In this document: positions 12,161 to 22,755 of the stretch, one piece after another | How the letters are laid out: each line of letters begins with the position of its first letter | Numbering within the stretch: position 1 is the first letter of the stretch | Assembly (NCBI GenBank): GCA_035236585.1 | Contig: CP141127.1 | Coordinates: 47,630,001-47,694,000 of the forward strand | Reading direction: 5' to 3' | DNA from: Warburgia ugandensis | Lineage: Eukaryota; Streptophyta; Magnoliopsida; Canellales; Canellaceae | Length of the DNA: 64,000 nt | Notes under the pieces: model-generated | What the model was told of the DNA's origin: nothing | The model's database searches: none | The model's input: the letters and a program-made list of their open reading frames with translations, nothing else | Translations under genes and position numbers: made by a program

Positions 12161-13780
12161 ACCTAGGAAAGGACTAAAGATGTTATTATTCTATGCATTT
12201 GGTAACAAATCTATGATCAGATCAAGAGGAATACTCAAATTAATTATGAATCTAGGTGCATGTTCACTAATCTAAGTGCGAGACTAGATCTAATCACATA
12301 TCAGATGATCTAGGGTGAAATCTACATTAAGATCATGTTTAGCAGCTCATAATAATCATAGATCTAGGCACTAAGTGCCTAGCTAACTATTAGATAACCT
12401 CAACAGGGTGCATCGGTCACATATTTGATGTTTAATGAATTATCTATGGTTAGATCATGATGAATGGATCAGATTAATAGTAGAGCAGAGTGTTGGTGGC
12501 TGATTAATGATCAAATCATGTGGGTGTTTGCGAATTCAATTACAACTTTATAATTTGGAAATAGATCAATATTTCCATCATAATGGGTTGTTGGATTCGT
12601 TACAAATCTACCACATTAGAGATAGATCAATGATCAGATCTTGTTGGATGGTTGGATTGATAACATATTTGCCATTTGGAGATAGATCAATGATCTATTC
12701 ACAATGGATGTTTAGATTGTTCATAGATTAGGTGATCTGGTGTTTGATCAATGGTCCAATCAAGATTAACTATCATAACCATGCTAGTTTGCATGGATTG
12801 GACATAGAAAGAAGGTCATTGTTGTAGGTGGTTGTTAGGGCAGAGAAATCGAGGGTGGCATTCAATTTGGGTGCACAAATGGCTAGATGAAAGAGGAAGA
12901 GGAAGAGATGTGGGGAATGGACTGGCAGTTGGAGTGGAACCAAGGAGAGAGAGTGAGAGGGAGAGAAGTAGAGATAGAGAAGGGAGCAGTTTTCGAGGTG
13001 GCTGGCAGCCTTGGCTCGATTGCTACCTGGGACCACTTGACTTGGTCACCATCTAAAACTAGACAAAGAAGAGGAGAGAGAATGATGAGGATTTTTGCAG
13101 GGTTTCTGACCTCGTCTCATTGGAGAGGTAAAAGAACAAAGAGGGAGTAGAGAGGTGGTGGGGCTAACTTGATGGAACTAAAGAGGAGAAAGGTTTTCAT
13201 ATAGATTGCATCGGCTTTGCCCATGAGGTGCTATTTTAGAGACAAAAGAAAAATAGAGGAAAGAGATAAGGGTTTTGGCTCACTGATGCCTGAGAGGGAG
13301 AAGAGGAGGACAATGGTTTTACTAGTGGAGAGATCCAAGGAGAGGAGCCAAACATTGGGTCTTTCCCCCTTTTCTCTAGTGTTCCCTGTTTTTTCCTATT
13401 TTGGGTCTTTGCCCAATGTAGGGGAGGTAAGCGATGCGTGGTAGTTGACCCTCCACAAGACAAGCCTTTCCATACATGACACACCTACCTGCTAGGTTAG
13501 AAATTGAACTAGGTGGGGGTGCCATTTTCAATTTAGACATCCATCAAATTAGTAAAAATTTGGGGCTTTTCCACCTAGATCTCCATTTTGTGTAAAATTA
13601 GTGTCATTGGTATCATCTCAACACATACATTCCAAATATTTGAAGTTTTGAGGGCCAACTAAGTGTCTTTCAAAAGGTCAAATGCAAAGAACTCAAAACT
13701 AGGGATTTCGAAATCACATTTCAATCAAAATAAAATTGAAAAATTACCTAAAATAGAATTTAAAAGTTGGTGTTGTTACA
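12161..13780 (-). mobile_element. Old LARD, left (3') LTR remnant, minus strand
   Basis: The right terminus is clear: the minus strand begins TGTAACAACACC at 13769-13780, next to a purine-rich tract. The part from about 13200 to 13780 aligns by eye with 26040-26522, the other LTR of the same element (shared 'gggttttgg..', 'ttttactagtg.agagatccaa', 'ggtgggg.tgccattttcaattta'). The left part (12.16-13.2 kb) is GATC-rich, like the LTR body of the younger LARD at 37.9-39.6 kb. The left boundary against the mitochondrial-like block is approximate and the LTR is probably truncated there. Confidence 0.65.
12491..12780. repeat. Degenerate ~60-bp tandem repeat, GATC-rich
   Basis: The phrase GATAGATCAA(TGATC) recurs at 12621 and 12681, exactly 60 bp apart, with weaker copies about 60 bp upstream (about 12560) and before, and a partial copy near 12745. 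Each unit continues into a 'ggatggttggatt' phrase. About four to five units. Confidence 0.65.
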
Positions 13781-13794
13781 TTCTTTCTCCCTTA
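13781..13794 (-). other. Polypurine tract of the old LARD
   Basis: The minus strand reads AAGGGAGAAAGAA immediately before the LTR terminus at 13780. It has the position and composition of the plus-strand primer of an LTR retrotransposon and corresponds to AAGGGGGGAAGAT at 41318-41330 in the younger LARD. Confidence 0.7.
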
Positions 13795-15685
13795 TAAAAA
13801 TTTTATCTTCAAATTTCTTTAGATCGTTCATCGATCAGCTCTAGATATATATTCCCATCTCATATATCTATAGATCTTAGTTATAAGCTACTATTTAAGC
13901 TCAAATTGATGATTTAGTTTCATAAAAGAATTTTCTTGTTTCTCAACATTCTTTTTCTTCTAAATCTTGTCATCTTCAAATCTAACATAATACTTAAACA
14001 TATGATTTTAAATTTGCACTCTTAATCTTTATGCTGCTTATCAATATATCTTGCCATAAAATGTCACTTCCTTTGATAATTTTGATGCTCATCCACAATT
14101 TGCTAACAAGTCATTATAATTCTGTAAATTCTTCCCAACTAGATAATGCTGCTAGATCTCTTTAAACAATCAACACTTTATCTATATACTATTATAATTG
14201 AAATAAGTAACCACAAGATTTTCGATAATGATGTAGATCAAATTATGTTTTGCATTGATAAACTTTTCAAAATTTTCTAATACATTTACTAGAATTGACC
14301 CAAAAGCTGCATTGTATGAGAGTAGTGCAAATAATAGCATAGTGGTTAGATTTCACTATTCCTACCCTTCCTAGCTCCATTACAGCACTACTGTTGAAAT
14401 TAAGTAACTAGAAGATTGACTTTTATTTTTAATCTTTATACACTAGCTTAGTATTTATTGAAATTTTAAGTGTAACTATTTCTCTCCTTTATGTTAGAAT
14501 CATAATCTCTTAATTTGCTTCTACTTTTTCTGACATATTTCTCTTCAATCCTTTAAAGGTATCACTCAAAAATTCTTAGAGCTATGAAATACTTATAATT
14601 CCAAAATCACATTATATAACTTCATCACAAACATTTATTTTTAGCACAATCATCACAACTTTTACTTTTGTAACAATCTTTATTTATTTTCAAGATCATA
14701 TTCCATCAAATGGAAATATTATCTCTCTGAATATTTCTAAAAAAAATCATTCACTCTAATCCAAACCTTCTCAAAATTTTGACATATGGTCAAATAGAAC
14801 TATTCATAATTGGAATCATGTCCAATAACTAATTTTAACCAATAATGATAACGTTCTAAAATATGATCTATTTACCTTAGCCAAGATGTATTGATCTTCC
14901 CACCATGTCTCCATGCACAATCATGCAATTTTACATTCTTTCTTTCAAACTCTTTATGTCTATCTTACTTCTCATCAAAATTCAATTGAATCTCAAATTT
15001 TCAAATTCAACAAAGTGGGTTGGTAAATTCAAAGATCATCCTTTTAGAAGTGCTTAATTCAAAGTTAATATTAATCCTTATGTCAATCATTTCTATGATT
15101 CACATTTGAATGATTGCTCTTACTTAGTTTGCCAAGTTGGTGCTACGTTTTCCAAAGTTGTCATATTAATAGAACTATCAGAGTTTATCAATTGGAAACA
15201 TCAATTTGCTCAATATCATACTCAAATTATTTTTTAAGAGCTTATCCACAATTATGTCTAAATTTGTTATTTAGAATCTATCATATATCAATCTTCTAGA
15301 ATTCCTCAAATTTATTAGTAACTCTCCTCCACACATTTAGACAAATTCTATGATTCTTCAAGTTTTCAAGAGATTTTGCTATTATAACTATCTCTTGATC
15401 CTTCATAATAATTCTTAGACTATTGTTATAACATAGTTGCCATCCTCTTCAAAGCTTCATACACACTGTACAAGTTAAAACTTGAACTCTTGGGTGGTCC
15501 ATTTAAATGGATCTTTCAATACATGTCTATGTTTTCACTTCAAGATACTAACTTATATGCTCTCATATTCTGATCATCGACTCAAGAAGCATACTATTCC
15601 ATATGAATACTCTCCTTTTTACTTTCACAATGACTAACTCTCCTTGTTTTATGGACTCCAAATAATGCCTTATTGTGACTGGTTG
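13795..15685 (-). mobile_element. Old LARD internal domain (non-coding), interrupted at 15686
   Basis: AT-rich, plus-strand pyrimidine-rich sequence with no frame worth calling. It begins like the younger LARD interior (compare 'ataaaaattttatcttcaaatttc' with 'acaataatttcgtcctcgaaattt' at 41331). The chromovirus inserted at 15686; the last 33 bp of the domain, with the PBS remnant, resume at 25263. The joined interior is about 1.9 kb, roughly half that of the younger LARD. Confidence 0.65.
15681..15685. repeat. Target-site duplication GGTTG (left)
   Basis: Five-base direct repeat matching 25258-25262 and flanking the chromovirus exactly. Confidence 0.93.
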
Positions 15686-16111
15686 TGTAATGACTCCATT
15701 TTTGCAACATTGAAATCCCAAGTTAGTAATGAAAAGTTCACTTTTTGGAGATAAGGGTATTTTGGTCATTTCACTATTCACCCTAACTGGACCCAGAAAT
15801 TTGGTCCTGAGAGTAGTACTCGTAGGTGCGTCTCAGAAAAAGGAATCCAACAAGACCAAAATTACTCAAAACGAAGTTAAAATGAGCAAGTTATGGCCCT
15901 TTGAAGTTCAAGGGCAAAAGTGTAATTTACATAAAAAACTGATTTAGCCTAAGAAACACAGGGACCCGTTTTGATATGGGCACCCCTCTTCTTCAACCTC
16001 CTAGAGGGTTCTAGAACGGTGGTGTGCAGGGGAGAAACCATCGCATTCTGGAGGTTTCTCCACCGCCATTCCATGGCGATAAGAACCCCCTCTAGAACCC
16101 TCTTCGAGCTC

Positions 16112-16119
16112 TATAAATA
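16112..16119 (+). promoter_or_regulatory. TATA box in palindrome GAGCTCTATAAATAGAGCTC
   Basis: TATAAATA about 427 bp into the LTR, centred in a palindrome (16106-16125) with 9-bp perfect arms. Likely core promoter, with transcription starting about 30 bp downstream. Confidence 0.75.
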
Positions 16120-17788
16120 GAGCTCTTGGGTGCCTCCAATGGCAGCCCAAAAGCTTGGGAAAAGCCCATCGTGGAGAGGCAGATAAGGGAAGAAAACGTG
16201 GAGGAAAACCCGGCCACGAACCAGGTATGCCCAAAGCCCCTCCAAACCCATCTCCCCTTTAGACTTAGGGTGGGTTTCCCCAAGTTTCTGCATGGAAAAC
16301 CATGCAAAACGGGCCTCTAGGGAGCCACAAAGGACCCAGGAATGGTGCCTGGGGCGCACTGGTCCCCACAGGACAAAATGCGTCGACCGCGTTAGAGAGA
16401 AACCAGCGGGCGCGTCCGTGGCTGCGCCCGCAAACGAAAAACTCGGGCGGAAGCCCAGTGCGTCTACCGACGCACCCGCTGGGGCACGCACCACTGACGC
16501 GAGACGCATTAGCATCCTGGGCTTCCACCTCATATGGCCTTCTATGTACACTTGATATTAGAATGCCCATAACTTGGGTTCTAGGGCTCCGATTGAGTCA
16601 CCGTGAAAGGCTTTGTCTCCGTATCGACGACGCGAATACACCCAGACATAAAATACCTAATGAAGGCCCTATCTAAGGTGGGCATGACCCTTAAAATATG
16701 GTAGTGGCGCGGGGCCACTACACCTTTGTAAACCTGATGATACTAAGGCCTAGTTAGGACCTTAGGAGACCCATAGGCATGGGAATGAACCCTTAATGCC
16801 TAAGTAGTGAGATCAACCATTCTAAAACCTATAGAAATAGGCCATGCTAACCTTGTTCCCCTAAACTATGAGCAGGAGCATACGAGGACAAGGGGGCTAG
16901 CATGACCAAACCAGGTAGGTGCTCTATTGCTACTAGTCTTTTAAAAAGAGCCCATGGTTGTTTTGAGAATGCATGTTTTAAGTATAAATTATATGACTTG
17001 TTTAGCATGACTTAATTTTATAAATGAATTCAGCATGCATATGATAAATACATTATGCATAGACATGTTTTGCAAACGATTGCATAAATTGCATGATTTG
17101 TGGTTATTGAGTTTTGAAAAATTGCATGTCCTTGAGGGTTACCAAAAGATGCTGGAGTGCCCAGAAGATGCTGGGTAGGCAGTTGTGAGGGACCCAAAGA
17201 GGACAGGTTTTGAAAAAGAGGTTTTTGCTTGATTGATTGTATATGATTTGGGCTAGTAAGCTCATGGGCACTATGCCGAGCGGTCTGGGGTGGCCTCCCA
17301 GGCTCTACCACTATTAGGTGGAAAGGGTACTGCGCCAAAAAAGGCATGTCCCTACGTTGACTGCATGTGGTATAGGGAGCTACCACTGGTGTCACGGCAC
17401 TTGGTCGATGTGTCATATGCCCCATGGAGGCTATGACCAAGTGTCCCCAGGTACCCAGGGACCACACGACGAGGAGGTCGTGGCCATAGTGGGCCCTATG
17501 TTTTGAGGATTTACTTACATTGCATATGGCATGACATGAGGTTGGTCGACCATACCATATATCCATGAGTTGGATTCAGTTGAGCATCTTATGCATATCA
17601 TTATGTTTATGATATATATGATACTTTCGACTTGGATTATGCGATTCTTTAAGTCATCAGTATTCCAATTCGACAATGGTTTTTAATATCGATATTGAAC
17701 ATGAGTGTTCAAACATGCACATGTTTTAAAGAGCATATGATTTTAAACATAGCATGCATTGTAAAACTAGTAGTGATGGACTCCTACT

Positions 17789-17805
17789 GAGTATAGTATA
17801 TACTC
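17789..17805 (+). repeat. LTR hairpin GAGTATA-GTA-TATACTC
   Basis: Perfect 7-bp arms around a 3-base loop, followed by ACCC, about 360 bp before the LTR end. Similar structures occur at 24880 (degraded), 54261, 28791, 37001, 45462 and 25838 in other LTRs. Confidence 0.6.
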
Positions 17806-18166
17806 ACCCAATCCTCATCATTTTTCAGACACAAAGTAAACACTTAAGGACAGTATATACGGCAACAGACCCGTGATAGAGAACGTCCAAACTAAGTGCC
17901 AGTAAGTAAACCCCTACCTTATCTTTCAATGTTTCTTGATTATAATTACTCTCTGTAACTGAGGCTGTGACTAACACTTTCTTGGGAATAGTGTTGATTT
18001 AAAACTATGCCATGGCTATATAATTTGAAAATGTGTTTTGACACTCGGGGTTTTATACGAAAGATTGCTTTCCAAAACTAAAAGATTTTCATGCATTTCA
18101 TATTTATAAAACAAGAGATCTCGCCTTTCATCAAACTTGCATCATCAAAAGCCCGAGTCATCACAG

Positions 18167-18178
18167 TTGGTATCAGAG
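18167..18178 (+). other. Chromovirus primer-binding site (tRNA-iMet)
   Basis: TTGGTATCAGAG two bases after the LTR end matches the complement of the initiator methionine tRNA 3' end, the usual primer of plant chromoviruses. The following base is T instead of the usual C. Confidence 0.85.
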
Positions 18179-18305
18179 TAAGGTTTGACGTTACTCACAG
18201 CCCAGTTATGAGGAGAATAACTTATAATCAAGTTTCATCCATGAAAGTGTAAGGGGTAATAGGATAACACATACTAAGGACTGGTAAATTACCTTATGAT
18301 TACAG

Positions 18306-19280
18306 ATGCCTAAAAAGAAAGGAAGCAATGCTCCAAGACCTGAAGCCCCACCAGTCGACTCCACTGGGTCGGGCAATGGGATGGCTGAATTGTTCCAGCA
18401 ATTCCTATAGCATATGGGACAATACATGAATAGTCAAAGCCAAACCCCTACCACCCGAGATCCTTCCCCTAATAAAGTAATAGATAGGACTGAGGTTCAG
18501 TTAGAAAGGTTTCAAAAATTAGCTCCCTCATTCACAGGAGAAGATGAAGCATCTACGGCTGAAAAATGATTAATTGATATTGAAAAGATATTTAAAGCCA
18601 TGAACATAGCTGAAGAAAGAAAGGTACCCATGGCCACATTTGTGTTTAGGGGAGAGGCTACCTTTTGGTGGGAAACAGTAGAAAGGACTTATTTTGACCA
18701 GCGAGAAACAATAGGATGGGAAGAGTTTAAAAAGGTCTTTAATGACAAATATTATCCTAAACACGTAAGAAAACAGAACGAAAAGGAATTTATGGACTTA
18801 GAACAAGGAAATATGACTGTCCAATAGTATGAAAATAGATTCATCAGCCTCCAAAGATTTGCACCACGTGCTTGTGCTAATGAGGAAGATGCGGCAGAAA
18901 GATTTGTATATGGGCTCAACCCAGGACTCAGGAACAGAGTTCTAGGTTTCCAACCTTCCACAGTAGCCAAAGTTGTAGAGATGGCCTCCCTATACGAAAA
19001 ACATTATCAAAGGAATCAGGCGATGAAGGAAACTAAGAACATCAACACCATGAGAAATAAAGGAAAGAGACCATTTCAGTCATCTGGACCCAGGCCACCT
19101 TTCAAGAAGCTGTTTGAAAACAAAGGAAAAAGGCCAGACTGTAAGACATGCCCTAGGTGTAACAGGAATCATTCAGGCAAACCATGTCCCACTTTCAACA
19201 TCACTTGCTATAGTTGTGGAGAATTAGGACGTATTGCTAGTAATTGTCCTAAAAGGAAAGTTGAAGAGCGTAAAGAAGAT
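18306..19280 (+). pseudogene. gag: gag pseudogene (capsid and zinc knuckle)
   Basis: The probable start is the ATG at 18306, followed by a basic N-terminus (MPKKKG). The retrotransposon gag capsid domain lies at about 18490-18960. A cysteine-rich region follows at about 19130-19250. The CCHC knuckle at 19205-19247 keeps its three cysteines, but its histidine is replaced by arginine (codon 19230-19232). In-frame stops at 18408 (TAG), 18567 (TGA) and 18825 (TAG) fit single C-to-T or G-to-A changes in Gln or Trp codons, the pattern expected of methylated DNA. Gag would form the virus-like particle that packages the RNA. Confidence 0.88.
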
Positions 19281-19660
19281 CAGGTTCCAAGGAGCCAAGG
19301 ACGTGTCTTTGCCCTCACTTCCTGTCAAGCCCAGGCTTCAAATGCAGTAGTTGAAGGTATTCTTTCTATCTATGATACACTTGCTAAAGTTCTATTTGAT
19401 ATAGGTTCCACTCATTCTTTCATATCCTGGGAGTTTGCATCAACCTTGGACATTATACCACAGGACCTGGACTTCACTCTAGAAGTCATGACTCCTGTAG
19501 GCCAGGCAGTTCCCACCTATTCGTATCTCCAGGATGTTTCCATTTTGATCAAAGATCATTTGCTACCTGCCAATCTTATTCACTTAGATATGAATGACTT
19601 CGACGTCATCCTAGGTATGGACTAGTTAGCCCTTCATCAAGCCTTTGTTGATTGCCGCCA
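19281..19660 (+). pseudogene. Retropepsin-like protease pseudogene
   Basis: Continues in the gag frame. The active-site motif at 19398-19406 reads D-I-G, where the family has D-S/T-G; the aspartate is kept, the second position is altered. The 'HSFIS' stretch follows, and 'VILGMD' stands just before a TAG stop at 19623-19625 in place of the usual Trp. The protease would cleave the Gag-Pol polyprotein. After 19650 the reading continues in another frame, so a frameshift separates it from RT. Confidence 0.83.
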
Positions 19661-21180
19661 GAAACGTGTCAGTTTCACCCTAATGGAGACACTTTCACCC
19701 TCCATGGAAGAAAGGGTTATTCTGGAGCGTGTGTTATTTCTGCCATGAAAGTAGTTAAGCACATTGCTCAGGGATGCCCCTTCTTTTTGGCCAAGATTGA
19801 ATCTGTCGAGAGTCCCCAACTAAAGCTAGAGGATGTCGAGGTAGTCCGAGAATTTCCTAACATGTTCCTTGAGGATTTACCAGGTCTACCCCTGCCAAGA
19901 GAAATTGAGTTTATCATTGACCTTATACCCGATACTTCCCCCATTTCCAAAGGTCCTTACCAAATGGCTCCTGCAAAACTAAAAGAATTGAAGACCGAGT
20001 TACAAGAACTACTTGACAAAGGCTTCATAAGACCTAGCGTATCTCCGTGGGTAGCTCCAGTCCTTTTTGTTAAGAAAAGGGATGGCTCCATGAGATTGTG
20101 TGTAGATTATCGAATGCTAAATAGGGCACCATTAAGAATAAGTATCCCCTTCCCCAAATTGATGATCTTTTCGATCAACTTTAGTTAGCCAGAGTCTTTT
20201 CTAAAATTGATCTACCATCTGGGTACCATCAACTTCAAGTTAGAGAAGAAGATATCGCCAAGACAGCCTTCAGGACTCGATACGACCATTATGAATTCAG
20301 AGTGATGTCCTTTGGTTTAACTAATGCTCCAGCTGTATTTATGGACCTCATGAATGGGGTGTTCAAGAAGTACTTAGATAAATTCATCATAGTGTTTGTG
20401 GATGATTTCTTAATATATTCTAAAACTCCTAAAGACCATAAGGAACATCTAAGGATAACATTACGCACCATACGAGCACACAAGTTATATGCAAAATTCA
20501 GTAAGTGTGAGTTTTGGCTGGAAAGGGTTAATTTCTTAGGACACATTATTTCTCAAGATGGCATAGCAGTTGACCCTGCTAAGGTTGAATCAGTATAGAA
20601 ATGGGAAAGACCTAAGACAGTCACAGAAATAAGAAGCTTCTTAGGACTTGCCAGATATTACAAGAGACTCATCGAGGGCTTTTCACGAATTGCTTTACCT
20701 CTAACTAAGCTGACCAAGAAAGGTATAAGATTTGAATGGACTGATAAATGTGAGGAAAGCTTCCAGGAACTAAAGAGAAGGTTAACAACAACACCTGTTC
20801 TTACCTTACCTTCAGGAAGTGGCGAATTTGAGATATACAACGATGCCTCGCAATAAGGATTAGGCTGTGTACTTATGCAACATGGGAAGGTAATTGCTTA
20901 TGCTTCTCGGCAACTCAAGAAGCATGAAGTCAATTACTCGACCCATGACTTAGAAATAGCAGCCATAGTCTTTGCCTTGCGAATTTGGAGACATTATTTA
21001 TATGGGTAAAAGTTTGAAGTTTTTACAGATCATAAGAGTCTTAAATATATCTTTTCCCAACAAGACTTAAACATGCGACAAAGAAGATGGATGGAATACT
21101 TAAAAGACTATGAATTCTCCATTCATTATCACCTTGGAAAAGCTAATATGGTAGCTGATGCATTAAGTAGAAAAACCCAA
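19652..21180 (+). pseudogene. pol: Reverse transcriptase and RNase H pseudogene
   Basis: RT begins in one frame (19652 to about 20130; '[10 protein letters not shown]', '[15 protein letters not shown]') and continues in another from about 20120 ('DLPSGYHQ', 'MSFGLTNAP'). The polymerase motif F-V-D-D is intact at 20395-20406. RNase H follows: its first aspartate is at 20842-20844, and 'DHKSLKY' and 'ADALSR' are seen further on. Disabling changes are the frameshift near 20130 and stops at about 20191 (before the '[10 protein letters not shown]' stretch), 20596, 20854 and 21007. The product would copy RNA to DNA in the cytoplasmic particle. Confidence 0.9.
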
Positions 21181-22704
21181 GGCATGTGTGCAAGTTTATT
21201 GACTAAGAGATGGAAGCTATTACAAGAAGTAATAACGTGGAAACCAGACATAAGTAAGCGCAAGATCATTATGGCAGGACTAAAGATAAAGTTGGCTATT
21301 AATGAAAAGGTTAAGCAAGAACAGAAAGGAGATCCGAATATACAAGCTTTCATAGGAAAACCAGGGTTTACTAAAGGGGAAGATGGTAGCGTTTACATGC
21401 AAGGAAGATTAGTGGTACCAACTAATGAAGAATTAAGACAAGAAATCTTAAAAGAGGCTCATCGGTTTAAGTATACTATACACCCGAGAGGAACTAAGAT
21501 GTATCAAGACTTAAAGAGACAATATTGGTGGGATGGTATGAAAAGAGACATAGGGGAATTTGTGGGAAAGTGTCTAACATGTCAACAAGTAAAGGCTGAA
21601 CATCAAAGACCTGCGGGATTGTTACAACCCCTTGAGTTACCCGAATGAAAATGGGACCATATTACCATGGACTTCATCGTAGGGTTACCCAGGACGTCTA
21701 AGGGTCATGACATGATCTGGGTAATTGTTGATAGATTGACTAAGACAACCCATTTCCTTCCTATACGCCATACCCAATCCACTGATAGCCTATCTCAGCT
21801 ATACATCATAGAGATAGTAAGTTTACATGGCATAACCCTTAGTATCACTTCAGATAGGGATAGCCGCTTCACTTCACAACTCTGGAAGTTCGTCCAAAAA
21901 TCCTTAGGATCTTCCTTGAACTATAGCATAGCCTTCCATCCACAAACTGATGGACAGTCAAAGGGCACGATCCAGATAGTCGAAGATATGTTGCGAACCT
22001 GTGCCCTCGATTGGAAGCAGAGCTAAGATGAAAACCTACCGCTAGTAGAGTTCGCGTACAACAACAGCTTTCAGTCGAGCATTGGCATGGCTCTGTATGA
22101 GGCGCTCTATGCGAGACCCTGTTGATCACCCACCAGTTGGAGTGAAGTTGGAGAGTCTAGGGTGCTCTAGTCCGAGCTGGTGGAGCAATGTGCCGAGAAG
22201 GTCAAACTCATAAGGAGATGCCTCCTCACAGCTCAAAACTGACAAAAGAGCTATGCTGATTAAAGGAGGAGACCATTAGAATTCGACATAGGAGAGCATG
22301 TTTTCCTGAAGATATCTCCCACTAAAGGAGTTATGCGGTTCTATATCAAAGGCAAGTTTAGTCTGCGTTAGATAGGACCTTTTGAAATCCTAGAGAAAGT
22401 GGGAAAAGTGGTCTACAGGATCGCACTACCTCCTCAGCTATATGAAGTGCATAATGTATTCCATATATCTATGCTAAGGAGGTATGTGCCTAACCCTGCT
22501 CATGTCATCAACCAGGTACCCATAGAGTTGACAGAGGATCTCAAGCTTGACACGAGACTAGTTGAGATTCTGGATCATAAGAGTAAGAAGCTGCGGAACA
22601 ATGACATACACTTAGTCAAAGTTTTGTGGAGAAATGCGCACATGGAAGAAGAGATTTGGGAACCAGAGTCAGAAATGCAAGAAAAGTACCCCGAGATCTT
22701 TTGA
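21181..22704 (+). pseudogene. int: Integrase with chromodomain-like tail, pseudogene
   Basis: The N-terminal HHCC zinc-binding residues are visible (His 21460, His 21481, Cys 21571, Cys 21580). In the catalytic core the first Asp is at 21670-21672 and the second at 21853-21855. The position 36 codons on (21961-21963), where the D-D-35-E glutamate belongs, encodes lysine. Stops stand at 21646 (Trp to TGA), 22024 and about 22123, with further ones near 22240-22370. The C-terminal part ends with 'DIHLVKVLWRN' and 'EEEIWEPESEM', typical of the chromodomain-like module of Tekay/Del elements, which in chromoviruses steers insertion to modified chromatin. Natural stop TGA at 22702. Confidence 0.9.
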
Positions 22705-22742
22705 CTGTATATATTGTAGAATTTCGGGGGAAAAATTCTCCT

Positions 22743-22755
22743 AAGTGGGTAAGAA
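22743..22755 (+). other. Chromovirus polypurine tract
   Basis: AAGTGGGTAAGAA directly precedes the 3' LTR; a purine run interrupted by T at two positions, suggesting some decay. A second purine run (cgggggaaaaa) lies about 20 bp upstream. Confidence 0.7.

Larger units (their letters stand above)
15686..18165 (+). repeat. Chromovirus 5' LTR (2480 bp)
   Basis: Starts TGTAATGACTCC and ends TCACA directly before the PBS. Contains the palindromic TATA region (16106-16125), a GC-rich segment (about 16340-16510), a block with 'ctatgccgag..gtggcctcc' (about 17270-17320) and a hairpin at 17789-17805. Relative to the 3' LTR it lacks about 50 bp near 16360, where a GTTC-centred dyad should be, and has about 15 bp extra near 16420. 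Confidence 0.92.

Noticed and set aside
12621..12780. Possible CRISPR-like array
   Set aside because: Units are contiguous degenerate tandem repeats without unique spacers, and the DNA is plant nuclear.
17030..17566. 178-codon minus-strand open frame
   Set aside because: Antisense within the chromovirus 5' LTR; the 3' LTR equivalent is broken. No protein pattern.
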